The position numbers were made by a program, and so were the translations under genes. A model generated the notes under the pieces. The model was not told the origin of the DNA, searched no databases, and saw only the letters and a program-made list of their open reading frames with translations. Positions 14,747-23,885 of a stretch of DNA of 40,311 nucleotides are shown here, one piece after another. The number at the start of each line of letters is the position of its first letter. Within the stretch, counting starts at the first letter, position 1. The stretch lies in assembly GCA_027488855.1 (NCBI GenBank), contig JAIYAV010000268.1, positions 1 to 40,311 on the forward strand, in the 5' to 3' direction. Source of the stretch: Saprospiraceae bacterium. GTDB lineage: Bacteria > Bacteroidota > Bacteroidia > Chitinophagales > Saprospiraceae.

Positions 14747-15844
14747 TAGACTCAGTACTTGCTCCGCAATCTCCTCAGCAGCATTTGGCTTCGCCAGCGC
14801 CAGGATATTTTGAGCAAGGGTGTTGCGTTTGGTTTCGTTTTGCAATAGTTCCAGGGCTGTGGGTAAAAGTGCAGAGACTGTATCCGCATTGCGGACCATG
14901 ATCGCGGCATTTTTATCCACCAAGGCCTGGGCATTTTTCGTTTGGTGGTCTTCCGCTACAAAGGGTGAAGGCACCAAAATGGCGGGTTTCCCTACTAGGC
15001 ACAATTCCGAGATGGTAAGGGCACCTGCGCGTGAGCAAACGACGTCTGCTGCGGCATAAGCCAGATCCATCCGGTCGATAAAGGCCATTAGTTTTACATT
15101 AGGCAACTGTGCCGTTGCACAGTTTTGGTATTTCTCGTAGTGGCTTCCCCCGCATTGCCAAAGCACTTGGATTTCAGGGTTGTTTTGCCAAAAAGCCGTG
15201 TTTTGCGCCATTGCTTCGTTGATCGACAAGGCTCCCAAACTCCCACCGAAAATCAGCAAGGTGGGTTTGTTGGCTTCCAGGCAAAAATGAGTACGCGCTG
15301 CACCAGCATCAGTAGCCTGGGCCACTGCCCGGCGCACCGGATTCCCGGTGAGGACAATTTTGTCCGCCGGGAAAAAGCGCTCCATACCTTCGTAAGCCAC
15401 GCATACTTTTTGCACCCTTTGGCTCAACAACTTATTGGTCACCCCGGCGTAAGAGTTTTGCTCCTGAATCAGGGCAGGTACTCCTTTGCGGGTGGCAATG
15501 TCCAAAAGTGGTCCACTGGCGTAACCACCAACCCCTACTGCTGCTTGTGGCTTGAACTTGCGCACAATGGAGCGGGCCTTGAGCAAACTGTACACCAATT
15601 TTACTGGAAAAAGCAAATTGCGGAGTGACAAAGAGCGTTGGAATCCACTGATCCACAAACCCTCGATCGGGTACCCGGCTTTGGGCACTTTCTCCATTTC
15701 GATTTTTCCTTGTGCACCCACAAAAAGAATCTGCGCACCGGGCACTTTTGCCACAATCGCGTCAGCAATGGCAATCGCCGGGAACACGTGTCCCCCGGTA
15801 CCGCCGCCGCTGATGATGATTCTTGGTGCACTATTTTTTTCCAT
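14732..15844 (-). CDS. murG: UDP-GlcNAc--MurNAc-pentapeptide-PP-undecaprenol GlcNAc transferase
   Basis: This 370-residue peripheral membrane glycosyltransferase makes lipid II from lipid I. The G-rich loop GGGTGGHVFPA lies at 13-23. Further motifs are VGVGGYASGP, LIQEQNSYAG, the donor-site segment IFGGSLGALSIN and SRAGALTISEL. Family length and motifs are normal. The last residues before the stop (VEGG) are encoded by the right arm of inverted repeat C, so the extreme C-terminus is probably repeat-derived. It starts 5 bases after the ftsW stop. Confidence 0.96.
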   Translation of the reverse strand: MEKNSAPRIIISGGGTGGHVFPAIAIADAIVAKVPGAQILFVGAQGKIEMEKVPKAGYPIEGLWISGFQRSLSLRNLLFPVKLVYSLLKARSIVRKFKPQAAVGVGGYASGPLLDIATRKGVPALIQEQNSYAGVTNKLLSQRVQKVCVAYEGMERFFPADKIVLTGNPVRRAVAQATDAGAARTHFCLEANKPTLLIFGGSLGALSINEAMAQNTAFWQNNPEIQVLWQCGGSHYEKYQNCATAQLPNVKLMAFIDRMDLAYAAADVVCSRAGALTISELCLVGKPAILVPSPFVAEDHQTKNAQALVDKNAAIMVRNADTVSALLPTALELLQNETKRNTLAQNILALAKPNAAEEIAEQVLSLVEGG

Positions 15845-15849
15845 AATCT

Positions 15850-16989
15850 TTAGTCTGCTTCGTTTAGTTCTACAAATCGGCTCACACTAAGAATAATCCC
15901 AAAAGCAATACAGGTGAACAAGGTGGACGTCCCTCCTCGGCTCACCATGGGTAGCGTAACCCCAGCCACTGGAATCAAGTGTAGTGCAGTAGCAATATTG
16001 ACAAAAGCCTGTGTGATCAGTAATATTCCCAAACCCAGGGCTACCATCGCTCCAAAGGCTTTGGAACTTTTGGTCACCAGACGGGTAATGCGGAAAAAGA
16101 GTACGATGTACATCGAAATCACAATTACCCCGCCGATCACGCCATATTCTTCACAAAGGATGGCGTAAATAAAATCCGAATAGGGAGAAGGCAAATAATT
16201 GCGTTGAATGCTGTTGCCAGGTCCTACGCCAAGCCATTCACCGTTGGCGATGGCAATTTTGGCTTGTTGCACCTGATAACCTCCATCTGGGTTGGTCACA
16301 AAATCCCGAATCCGCGAAGACCAGGTATCTACCCGAATAAATCCGGGAAAAGCATCTGCTGAAAAGATCAGGAGTGCAAAAACGATCAGTCCCAACACCA
16401 AAAGGGCAATGATAAAACGCACATCAACCCGCCCTACGAACATCATCATCAGGCAGGTAAAAAACAGCAAAACACCAGTGGAAAGGTCCGCTGGAGCAAT
16501 CAATCCACAAATGATGAGTACGGGTACGATGATCGGGATAAAGGCCGATTTCCAGTCTTTGATGTAATCCTGTTTGGCAGAAATGGAGCGGGCCACGTAA
16601 ATCACCAAAGCAATTTTGGCAAAATCCGAGGTTTGGAAAGTCAAACCAGTAAAGGGAATGGCAACCCAGCGCCGGGCGTCGTTGATGTTGGCGCCAAAAA
16701 ACAGGGTATAAAACAGTAAGAGTAATGCAATGAAAAACAAATAAGGCGCCGCGCGGTGAAAGCGCATGTAATTAAAGGTGTGGCAAAAGTAGGTGATCAA
16801 CAAACCTCCCATTACAAACACCGTTTGTCGAACCAGGAATGCCTCAGTATTGCCGCCACCCTTAGCGTAGGCCAATGTACCCGTGGAGCTGTACACCACC
16901 AACAGCGAGAATACTGCCAAAATGGACAGCACCGCCCAAATGGAACGATCTCCCTGTAATTCTGAACTGATTCTCGCAAAAACGCTCAT
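15850..16989 (-). CDS. ftsW: Septal peptidoglycan polymerase FtsW (SEDS family)
   Basis: This 379-residue polytopic membrane protein has about ten hydrophobic segments. SEDS-type motifs are visible: PFTGLTFQTSDFAKIALVIY, the loop GEWLGVGPGNSIQRNYLPSP, DFIYAILCEEYG and the closing GVTLPMVSRGGTS. It polymerises lipid II at the septum together with the class B PBP encoded upstream. I chose the ATG at 16989 (MSVFARI). The frame remains open to 17058, but those 23 extra codons would translate inverted repeat D. The left arm of that repeat begins only 4 bases before the start codon, so any ribosome-binding site lies inside the hairpin. Confidence 0.94.
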   Translation of the reverse strand: MSVFARISSELQGDRSIWAVLSILAVFSLLVVYSSTGTLAYAKGGGNTEAFLVRQTVFVMGGLLITYFCHTFNYMRFHRAAPYLFFIALLLLFYTLFFGANINDARRWVAIPFTGLTFQTSDFAKIALVIYVARSISAKQDYIKDWKSAFIPIIVPVLIICGLIAPADLSTGVLLFFTCLMMMFVGRVDVRFIIALLVLGLIVFALLIFSADAFPGFIRVDTWSSRIRDFVTNPDGGYQVQQAKIAIANGEWLGVGPGNSIQRNYLPSPYSDFIYAILCEEYGVIGGVIVISMYIVLFFRITRLVTKSSKAFGAMVALGLGILLITQAFVNIATALHLIPVAGVTLPMVSRGGTSTLFTCIAFGIILSVSRFVELNEAD

Positions 16990-16992
16990 AAT

Positions 16993-17080
16993 AGTGATGA
17001 ATGATAAGTGATGAGTGATGAATTTGCTCCGAGCAAGGGGCAACCCATCACTCATCACTTATCATTCATCACTCATCACT
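16993..17080. repeat. Inverted repeat D between murD and ftsW: 28-bp perfect stem
   Basis: Positions 16993-17020 and 17046-17073 are perfect reverse complements over 28 bases, built from AGTGATG/AATGATA-type 7-bp units. The right side has one extra copy of the unit (17074-17080). The 25-base loop contains a mini-hairpin TTGCTCCGAGCAA and lacks the CTACCGCAG core. The stop codon and last codons of murD are inside the right arm; the ftsW start is 4 bases from the left arm. Confidence 0.92.
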
Positions 17081-18390
17081 CCAAAAACTGCGGCTTTAAA
17101 CTGCTCGCCACGGTCTTCGTAGTTTTTGAATAAATCGAAACTGGCACAGGCGGGAGAAAGTAAAACGGTATCACCAGCACTCGCTAATTGTGCTGCTTGT
17201 TGTACCGCTTCCTCCGCCGATCCGGTTTCCACAATTGTATCGATGACTCCACTGAAGCTTTGGACAATTTTGCTGTTGTCCAGTCCCATGCACACAATGG
17301 CTTTGACTTTGGCTTTGACAAAATCGAGCAGCGGCCCGTAGTCATTGCCTTTGTCCTGGCCACCCAGGATCCAAACGGTCGGTTTGGTCATGGCCTGAAG
17401 GGCGTAATACACCGAATCGACGTTGGTGGCTTTGCTGTCGTTGATGTATTCTACACCGTTTACAGTAGCTACTTTTTCGAGTCGGTGGGGCGCATTCACG
17501 AAGGTGTTCAAACCTTCCTGGATTACAGCGGTCGCAAGGCCCAGTTGAAGCGCGGTTTGGATTCCAAACAGTGCGTTCATGTAATTGTGCTGCCCCATCA
17601 ATGGAGTTGTACTCATTTCAAATGTAAACCCGCCAACTTTAAGGCGAGTACCCTCCGTCATGCTGGAGGAAATGGCTACCGGATTAGCCTGGGTGGGGTA
17701 CTTTTGTAGCTGCCCGCCCACATTGGGGTCGTCGGCATTGTACAAAAAAGTATCCCCGTTTTGTTGGGCTCGAACGATGTTGAACTTTGCTGCCGCGTAT
17801 TTCTCCAATTGGTAGTTGTAACGATCCAAATGGTCGGGCGTGATGTTCAGAATCATCGAGATGTCCGGGCGGTATTCCTGAATGCCTTCCAATTGGAAGC
17901 TACTCAGTTCCAACACGTAGTAGGGATAATCGCGTTCGGCCACAATTCGGGCGAAACTTTTGCCTACATTCCCTCCCATCACCACATCCAGGCCCGCTTT
18001 GGCGAGTAGGTGGTAGATCAGGTTGGTCGTGGTCGTTTTACCATTGCTTCCGGTGATGCCGATGGTAAAATGCCGGGTATACCGCGCTGCAAATTCAATT
18101 TCGGAGATGACTGGCAACCCTTTTTGGAAAATTTCCTGTAAAAGGGGTGCTTTATCCGGGATACCCGGGCTTTTGATGATCAAGTCAGCGGCCAGGATGC
18201 GTTCATGGTCGTGAGTGCCTTCTTCAAAAGAGATCCCCCATTGGTTCAACTCCGTTTTGTACTGTTCCTTGATCTGACCTTTGTCAGATACAAATACTTC
18301 GTGGCCTTTTTGCAAAGCCAATATTGCTGCTCCGACGCCGCTTTCGCCTGCGCCGAGAATGGCGATGTTCAATTTTTGATCGAGGCTCAT
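17062..18390 (-). CDS. murD: UDP-N-acetylmuramoylalanine--D-glutamate ligase
   Basis: This 442-residue Mur ligase adds D-glutamate. The N-terminal Rossmann-like motif is ILGAGESGVGAA at 11-22, the P-loop is GITGSNGKTTTTNL at 111-124, the central domain has ITPDHLDRY, and the C-terminal domain has NDSKATNVDSV and LSPACASFDLFKNYEDRG. These are all diagnostic. The last residues VMSDE are encoded by repeat D and probably extend the native C-terminus. It begins 4 bases after the mraY stop, consistent with one transcript. Confidence 0.97.
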   Translation of the reverse strand: MSLDQKLNIAILGAGESGVGAAILALQKGHEVFVSDKGQIKEQYKTELNQWGISFEEGTHDHERILAADLIIKSPGIPDKAPLLQEIFQKGLPVISEIEFAARYTRHFTIGITGSNGKTTTTNLIYHLLAKAGLDVVMGGNVGKSFARIVAERDYPYYVLELSSFQLEGIQEYRPDISMILNITPDHLDRYNYQLEKYAAAKFNIVRAQQNGDTFLYNADDPNVGGQLQKYPTQANPVAISSSMTEGTRLKVGGFTFEMSTTPLMGQHNYMNALFGIQTALQLGLATAVIQEGLNTFVNAPHRLEKVATVNGVEYINDSKATNVDSVYYALQAMTKPTVWILGGQDKGNDYGPLLDFVKAKVKAIVCMGLDNSKIVQSFSGVIDTIVETGSAEEAVQQAAQLASAGDTVLLSPACASFDLFKNYEDRGEQFKAAVFGVMSDE

Positions 18391-18394
18391 GGTT

Positions 18395-19663
18395 CTAGCG
18401 GACTTTAAGGGTAATGATGGTCATCACGGCCAATAAAATCCCGACGATCCAAAAGCGGGTCACAATTTTCACCTCGTGCATCCCCTTCTTCTGGTAGTGG
18501 TGGTGCAAGGGTGACATCAGGAAAATCCTGCGGCCTTCGCCGTACTTCCGCTTGGTGTATTTGAAGTAGGCCACTTGTATGACTACGGACAAGTTTTCTA
18601 CCACAAAAATCCCACAGAGCATAGGGATCAACAACTCTTTGCGGAGCAAAATGGCCAGTGCAGCAATGATCCCACCAAGGGTCAAACTGCCCGTGTCTCC
18701 CATGAATACCTGCGCCGGAAAGGCATTGTACCACAAAAAGCCGATACAAGCGCCCACCAAACAAGCTGCAAAAACCACCAGTTCCTCGGTCCCGGGCAAG
18801 TGCAGGATATTGAGGTAGTTGGCAGCAATTGCATTGGAAGAAACGTAGGCCAAAATGCCCAAAGTCGCGCCAATGATACCCGAAACCCCCGTTGCCAAGC
18901 CATCAATTCCATCCGTCAAGTTAGCGGCATTGGATACTGCCGTCACAACGATGATGATGAAAGGGATGTACAACAACCACAGCCATTTTTTGCCCGACTC
19001 CTGATCACCCGGCATGAGCCAGGCGTAATCCAGGTGGTTGTTTTTCAAAAAAGGCACGTTGGTGACGTTGGTTTTGTAGTCCGCTTTTTGCACTGCAGTT
19101 CCATCTGGTTCTTCAGAATAGATGAAACTACTGACTCGATCCGACTCTGCCAAACCTGCTTCTAACGCCGCATTGGTTTCCATCCGCACCTTGATGTCGG
19201 GGTTGAACATCATCGCTGTAGCAATGATGATACCCAGTACTACCTGGCCGATGATTTTGTAGCGCCCACTCAAGCCTTCTTTATTTTTCATAAAGACCTT
19301 GATGTAGTCGTCGACAAAACCAATGATCGCCATCCAGGAGGTTGTAACCACCATAATGATGACGTAGATGTTGTCGAGTTTGGACATCAGGAGGCAAGGG
19401 ATCAGGATAGCCAAAATGATGATCACCCCGCCCATGGTAGGGGTACCTTTTTTGGAGGTCTGCCCTTCTAGGCCGAGATCACGGATCGTTTCACCAATTT
19501 GTTGCTTTTGCAAAAACTTGATGATCCGTCCGCCCAACACCAATGAAATGATCAGGGAAAGAATGATTGCTACCCCGGCCCGGAAAGTAATGTACTGAAA
19601 CAAACCAGAGCCTAGAAAGTGCCCAAAATTGGCTTTAAGCCAATCGACTAAGTTAATCAGCAT
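18395..19663 (-). CDS. mraY: Phospho-N-acetylmuramoyl-pentapeptide transferase
   Basis: This 422-residue membrane enzyme transfers phospho-MurNAc-pentapeptide to undecaprenyl phosphate, forming lipid I. Motifs are [17 protein letters not shown], the catalytic-site [18 protein letters not shown] and [12 protein letters not shown]. It is about 60 residues longer than the proteobacterial enzyme because of an insertion near residues 165-230 ([13 protein letters not shown] to [11 protein letters not shown]), which I recall as common in Bacteroidota. The ATG at 19663 (MLINLVDWL) is preferred to the TTG at 19711, which would add a non-homologous polar stretch. Confidence 0.96.
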   Translation of the reverse strand: MLINLVDWLKANFGHFLGSGLFQYITFRAGVAIILSLIISLVLGGRIIKFLQKQQIGETIRDLGLEGQTSKKGTPTMGGVIIILAILIPCLLMSKLDNIYVIIMVVTTSWMAIIGFVDDYIKVFMKNKEGLSGRYKIIGQVVLGIIIATAMMFNPDIKVRMETNAALEAGLAESDRVSSFIYSEEPDGTAVQKADYKTNVTNVPFLKNNHLDYAWLMPGDQESGKKWLWLLYIPFIIIVVTAVSNAANLTDGIDGLATGVSGIIGATLGILAYVSSNAIAANYLNILHLPGTEELVVFAACLVGACIGFLWYNAFPAQVFMGDTGSLTLGGIIAALAILLRKELLIPMLCGIFVVENLSVVIQVAYFKYTKRKYGEGRRIFLMSPLHHHYQKKGMHEVKIVTRFWIVGILLAVMTIITLKVR

Positions 19664-19685
19664 AATTCTTGATGATTGTAAGGAT

Positions 19686-19708
19686 CCAGTTGGTTTTGAA
19701 TCAACTGG
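19686..19708. other. Short stem-loop in the murE-mraY gap
   Basis: CCAGTTG and CAACTGG pair over 7 bp around a 9-base loop. It lies in the 160-base gap between murE and mraY. There is no T-run after the stem on the minus strand, so it is not a convincing terminator. The rest of this gap shows nothing recognisable. Confidence 0.35.
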
Positions 19709-19823
19709 CAAACACCCTATTTACTTTTAAAGCCGCAAAAATAGCAATTCTCCCCTGCTTTCCACTTTTGGTGGCGCAAGAGTTATCCACAAAGCCTCAA
19801 TTTTAGCTTGTTGTTTAAATAAG

Positions 19824-21305
19824 CTAATGCGAAAATTCTTCGTTCAGAATTTCCTTATCGTCAAAGGGATGTTTCACCCCTTTAATTTCCTGGTATTTTT
19901 CATGGCCTTTGCCCGCAACCAACACAACATCACCACTTTGCGCCAAACGGCAAGCTGTACGAATGGCTTCCTTGCGGTCGGTGATGCTCAGCACCTGGCG
20001 GCGTGCCTCGGTTGGAACGCCAGCCTCCATCTCGCGGATGATGGCTTCGGGTTCTTCCGAGCGTGGATTGTCGCTGGTCAGGATCACCTGATCGCTGTAT
20101 TGACAAGCCACTTTCGCCATGGTGGGCCGTTTGGTCCGATCCCGATCGCCACCACAACCGACTACGGTCAGCACTTTGGAATCTGCTTTGCGCAGGGCTT
20201 GGATGGTTTCCAGCACTTTTTCCAAAGCATCCGGCGTATGGGCATAGTCAACGATTGCGGTGACCTTGCGCTTGGCGTCGAGTACGTAGTCGAAGCGGCC
20301 TTCCGCCGCTTTGAGCTGACTCAGTTGGGTGAGGGTGTCTACTTTGTCCTGTTCCAGCAAAATTGCCGTGGCATATACGGACAGGAGGTTGTAGGCGTTG
20401 AACTCACCGATCAGACGGCCATAAAATTCCTGATTGTCAATGTCCAGATGCAGCCCCGTTAGGCTGTTCTCGATGATGCGGGCCCGAAACTCGGCCATTT
20501 GCCGCAGGCTGTAGCGGTAAACTGTCGCTACGGTGTTTTGGGTCATCACCATTCCCCGTTTGTCGTCGACATTGACCAAGGCAAAAGCTTGTTTTGACAA
20601 TTGGTCAAAGAAGCCTTTTTTGGCGCGAATGTAGTTGTCAAACGTTTTATGGTAATCCAGGTGATCATGGGTGATGTTTGTGAAAATGGCCCCTTTGAAG
20701 TCCAGCCCAGCGATACGACCTTGGTCGACCGCATGAGAACTCACTTCCATGAAGGCATATTCACAACCAGCTTCCACCATCTGGGCCAACAATGCGTTGA
20801 TGGCTACGGCATCGGGCGTTGTGTGGGTGGAAGCGATCACCTGGCCGGCGATGCGATTTTCTACTGTCGATAGCAAACCACATTTGAAGCCTAAACCACT
20901 AAATAGGTCATAGAGTAAAGTAACCGTGGTGGTTTTGCCATTCGTCCCCGTAACGCCGACCAGATTGAGTTGGCGGGAGGGGTGCTCGTAAAAAGCGGAG
21001 GCCAGAAAGCCCAGCGCTTGAGCCGAATTGGCAACTTGCACAATGGTTACCTGATCCGGAACGTTTTCCGGTATCGTTTCCACAATCAGGGCGCGGGTGT
21101 TGGCTTGTACAACCTGAGGAATAAACTGGTGGCCATCCACCTGCACTCCTTTTACGGCTACAAACAATTTACCTGGGCCCGCCTTGCGGGAATCAAAAAT
21201 CACTTCCTCAATTGCGATGTCCGTCGAACCCAAAATCTGCAACGGTTTTAGTCCTTGCAGCAATGATTTTAGGGTTTTGCTAGGCTGTCCCATGTCTTCT
21301 TTCAT
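19824..21305 (-). CDS. murE: UDP-MurNAc-tripeptide synthetase (meso-diaminopimelate-adding)
   Basis: This 493-residue Mur ligase adds the third residue of the stem peptide. Visible are FDSRKAGPGKLFVAVKG at 37-53, the P-loop GVTGTNGKTTT at 117-127, EVSSHAVDQGR, NITHDHLDYH and GCGGDRDRTKRP. D412-N-P-R415 is the DNPR motif that in characterised MurE enzymes selects meso-diaminopimelate over lysine. The ATG at 21305 overlaps the PBP stop (ATGA), which fixes the start and implies coupling. It acts in the cytoplasm before MraY. Confidence 0.97.
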   Translation of the reverse strand: MKEDMGQPSKTLKSLLQGLKPLQILGSTDIAIEEVIFDSRKAGPGKLFVAVKGVQVDGHQFIPQVVQANTRALIVETIPENVPDQVTIVQVANSAQALGFLASAFYEHPSRQLNLVGVTGTNGKTTTVTLLYDLFSGLGFKCGLLSTVENRIAGQVIASTHTTPDAVAINALLAQMVEAGCEYAFMEVSSHAVDQGRIAGLDFKGAIFTNITHDHLDYHKTFDNYIRAKKGFFDQLSKQAFALVNVDDKRGMVMTQNTVATVYRYSLRQMAEFRARIIENSLTGLHLDIDNQEFYGRLIGEFNAYNLLSVYATAILLEQDKVDTLTQLSQLKAAEGRFDYVLDAKRKVTAIVDYAHTPDALEKVLETIQALRKADSKVLTVVGCGGDRDRTKRPTMAKVACQYSDQVILTSDNPRSEEPEAIIREMEAGVPTEARRQVLSITDRKEAIRTACRLAQSGDVVLVAGKGHEKYQEIKGVKHPFDDKEILNEEFSH

Positions 21306-23431
21306 CGCAAGGTGATTGATATCGTCTGTCCACGTATTTTGGAATTGGGCGGTATCGATTGACTGATCACCTTCCCTACCCCATTGAGTCGAACCTTCAG
21401 CCCGGCATTTTCCAGGGCATATAGTGCATCTCTCAGAGTCATTCCCAACACATTCGGCACCACCCGCTCCGTCAAGACCCGATCCTGAAAAAGGATGGAA
21501 TCGGAATGGGTGCGGATTACCGCCATTTCAGTTCCAGGACGCCCAAAAAATGGCAAATCCAGGTACTTCATGGCCGTGCGCAAGTCTCCGGAGGAGCCAG
21601 CATCCAGCCCGGGGAGCGCTTCGTTTTTCATCACAGGCCGCTCGGCGAAATTGACCGGAGTTTGGTGATTGGTGCCTGTCGCCATAATTTTATCCGCCAC
21701 TTCCCGGAAAATGGGGCCAGCTACATCTGAACCATAAAATCCGGCTTTACGTGGCCGATGAATGACGACAATACAGGAATAGCGCGGGTTTTCGGCAGGG
21801 AAATACCCTACAAATGAAGCCCGGTAACCACCAATGCGGATGTTGCTTCCGGTACGTTTGTAATTGATCTGCGCAGTACCCGTTTTACCTGCAAAATTAT
21901 ATGCGTCTGTTTTTAATTTTTTGGCCGTACCATCATTGACTACACCCTCCAGCAATTCGCGAATGAGTTTAATCGAGTTAGGAGAGGCGATCTGCCTTTT
22001 CACTACAGTTGGCGGGAATTCTTCCAAAATTTCGCCATACCGCTGGGTTCCAGACACCAAATAAGGTTTCATCATCGTCCCATTGTTGGCGATGGAGTTG
22101 TAAAAATTCAACAATTGCAGCGGAGTGATGCGCAATTCATAGCCATGGGAAATCCAGGGCAGTGAAATGCCACTCCAGGTTTCACTAAATGCTTCTTTCA
22201 AATAAGGATTGGCCTCGCCTTCCACTTCTACCCCCGAGGGCAAGTGCAAATTGAATTGTTTGAGTCGGCGGATAAAACGATCTGGTCCATTTCCGGAGCC
22301 ATAAAAACGCTGAGCCAGTCCAGCAATACCTACGTTTGAAGATATTTCAAAAGCCTTTTGGATCGATATGGTGTCCAAGTCGATACTTTCCGTAGAAGCG
22401 TCCACCATCAATTGTTCAAAAAACTGTGCTTTACCGTGGTTGATGTTGATCGAATCTTGTAGTTTGATCACATTGTCCTCCAAAAGTGCCAACATGGTAG
22501 CCGTTTTGAAGGTAGAGCCTGGTTCAACCGATGACCCAATCGCATAATTGAACGATTCCCACCAGCCGGTTTCGCCACGCCCCAAATTGGCAATGGCACG
22601 GATGGCCCCGGTTTTTACGTCCATCACTACTGCGGTTCCCCATTCGGCATCGTGGGCATTTAGCCCGCGCAACAGTGCGTTTTCCACGATGTCTTGTACG
22701 TTGACATCAATGGTGGTGATGACATCGTCTCCACTTTTGGGGTCCATACCAGTAAGATCTTCGAGTGGCAACCAGATGTCTTTTTTGGCATCCACCCGAA
22801 TCATCATTTGCCCACCGGGCTGACCTTTTAGAATGGAATCCATGGCCCCTTCAATCCCGACTGGCTTGGCATTTTCTCGAATGTAACCGATGGTACGCTG
22901 GGCCAACAACCCAAATGGACGGCGGCGCTCATTGCGTTGCTCAACGATCAAACCACCCCGAAAACGGCCTTTGTTGAACAATGGGTACTGTTCGATTTTG
23001 GCTTTTTCAATAAAGGTGGCTCCTTTTTTGATCAGGATATGACGGTTGCTGGAATCGGCACGCGCCCGGATGAGGTAGTCGCGCAAGCCTCCGGGGGTGT
23101 AAGTATCATCCACGTAGCTGGCCAAACAATAAGACAAAGAATCAATGTTTTCATTAAAATCTTTGATCTGCGGGGCTACTGGGTCGAAATACAAATCGAA
23201 ATAAGGGATGGAGGTAGACAGCACACTGCCATCCAAAGCCAGGATGTTTCCCCGATCGGCTTCGATGGCTTTAAAACGTACATAGTTGTCCTTGCCTTGT
23301 TGGCGCCATACTTCCCCTTGCACCGCGCTGATGACGATGGTGCGGTATACCATAATGACGGCGGCCGGTATGAAGATACCGAACAACAAGAAGTAAATCC
23401 GATAAAGAATTTCGTTCTTGATTTCCATCAT
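21302..23431 (-). CDS. ftsI: Class B penicillin-binding protein (FtsI/PBP3) with a C-terminal PASTA domain
   Basis: This 709-residue septal transpeptidase has an N-terminal membrane anchor at ~10-30 and a PBP dimerisation domain (EADRGNILALDGSVL near 57-71). The transpeptidase domain carries the catalytic triad of motifs STFK (S306-K309), SSN (364-366) and KTGT (516-519). The last ~60 residues (VPNVLGMTLRDALYALENAG onward) form one PASTA domain. A PASTA domain is absent from E. coli FtsI but known in Bacteroidota and Gram-positive division PBPs. It cross-links peptidoglycan made by FtsW. Two tandem ATGs mark the start, 43 bases after the FtsL-like stop. Confidence 0.95.
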   Translation of the reverse strand: MMEIKNEILYRIYFLLFGIFIPAAVIMVYRTIVISAVQGEVWRQQGKDNYVRFKAIEADRGNILALDGSVLSTSIPYFDLYFDPVAPQIKDFNENIDSLSYCLASYVDDTYTPGGLRDYLIRARADSSNRHILIKKGATFIEKAKIEQYPLFNKGRFRGGLIVEQRNERRRPFGLLAQRTIGYIRENAKPVGIEGAMDSILKGQPGGQMMIRVDAKKDIWLPLEDLTGMDPKSGDDVITTIDVNVQDIVENALLRGLNAHDAEWGTAVVMDVKTGAIRAIANLGRGETGWWESFNYAIGSSVEPGSTFKTATMLALLEDNVIKLQDSININHGKAQFFEQLMVDASTESIDLDTISIQKAFEISSNVGIAGLAQRFYGSGNGPDRFIRRLKQFNLHLPSGVEVEGEANPYLKEAFSETWSGISLPWISHGYELRITPLQLLNFYNSIANNGTMMKPYLVSGTQRYGEILEEFPPTVVKRQIASPNSIKLIRELLEGVVNDGTAKKLKTDAYNFAGKTGTAQINYKRTGSNIRIGGYRASFVGYFPAENPRYSCIVVIHRPRKAGFYGSDVAGPIFREVADKIMATGTNHQTPVNFAERPVMKNEALPGLDAGSSGDLRTAMKYLDLPFFGRPGTEMAVIRTHSDSILFQDRVLTERVVPNVLGMTLRDALYALENAGLKVRLNGVGKVISQSIPPNSKIRGQTISITLR

Positions 23432-23474
23432 TTTGTTTTGTCAATTGTGGGAAGCGACGCCCAACAATCAAAGA

Positions 23475-23804
23475 TTAATAATCATTTTTGTCTTGCACTA
23501 CTATGCGTTTTGGCTGCGTCCCAAACGCTTCAAAGTTTTCATCCTTGAGTTGCTCTGCTAACTCGGACTGGCGGCTGTTGTACATGTTTTCTGATTCCAG
23601 AGTCATGTATTGCCAACGCAGTTCGCGCAAGTCGCGTTGCACCTGTTGGATTTGACGTATGTTTTTTTCAGCAAAACGGGAATTGGCGATGTAGATGACT
23701 GCCAAAAAACCCATAAACAGGATAAAGGACAGGTTTTTGAGGATGAGTTCCGAGGTAAGGAAGCCAAGCTCAAAGTATTGTCCGATGCCTGATTTTTTTG
23801 CCAT
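23475..23804 (-). CDS. ftsL: FtsL-like divisome protein
   Basis: This 109-residue protein has one transmembrane segment (~residues 26-43, LSFILFMGFLAVIYIANS) and a following coiled-coil (KNIRQIQQVQRDLRELRWQY, then LESENMYNSRQSELAEQL). The topology, size and position between rsmH and ftsI match FtsL, the small scaffold that binds FtsQ and activates FtsW-FtsI. Sequence identity is always low in this family, so context carries most of the weight. The gap to rsmH (76 bases) holds two REP-like hairpins. Confidence 0.8.
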   Translation of the reverse strand: MAKKSGIGQYFELGFLTSELILKNLSFILFMGFLAVIYIANSRFAEKNIRQIQQVQRDLRELRWQYMTLESENMYNSRQSELAEQLKDENFEAFGTQPKRIVVQDKNDY

Positions 23805-23830
23805 TTTCGACGTTTTTTACCTGAAAAACC

Positions 23831-23885
23831 CGTACGGGCGACCTTTACGGTCGCCTTGAGGGCAACCGCAAGGGTTGCCCCTACG
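23831..23885. repeat. Pair of REP-like hairpins with a GTAGGG head behind rsmH
   Basis: Hairpin 1 is GGGCGACC/GGTCGCC (23836-23855) and hairpin 2 is GGGCAACC/GGGTTGCCC (23860-23880). Both are enclosed by CGTA (23831-23834) and TACG (23882-23885). On the minus strand it starts CGTAGGGGCAACC, the form of many bacterial REP sequences. The rsmH stop TAG is the TAG of the head. Confidence 0.75.

Noticed and set aside
16990-17058. An N-terminal extension of FtsW by 23 codons
   Set aside because: It is encoded by inverted repeat D and has no FtsW-like residues; MSVFARI followed by the first membrane helix is the sensible start.
19664-19711. A longer MraY start at 19711
   Set aside because: The codon is TTG and the added residues include a short stem-loop sequence with no homology; the ATG at 19663 precedes the first membrane segment.
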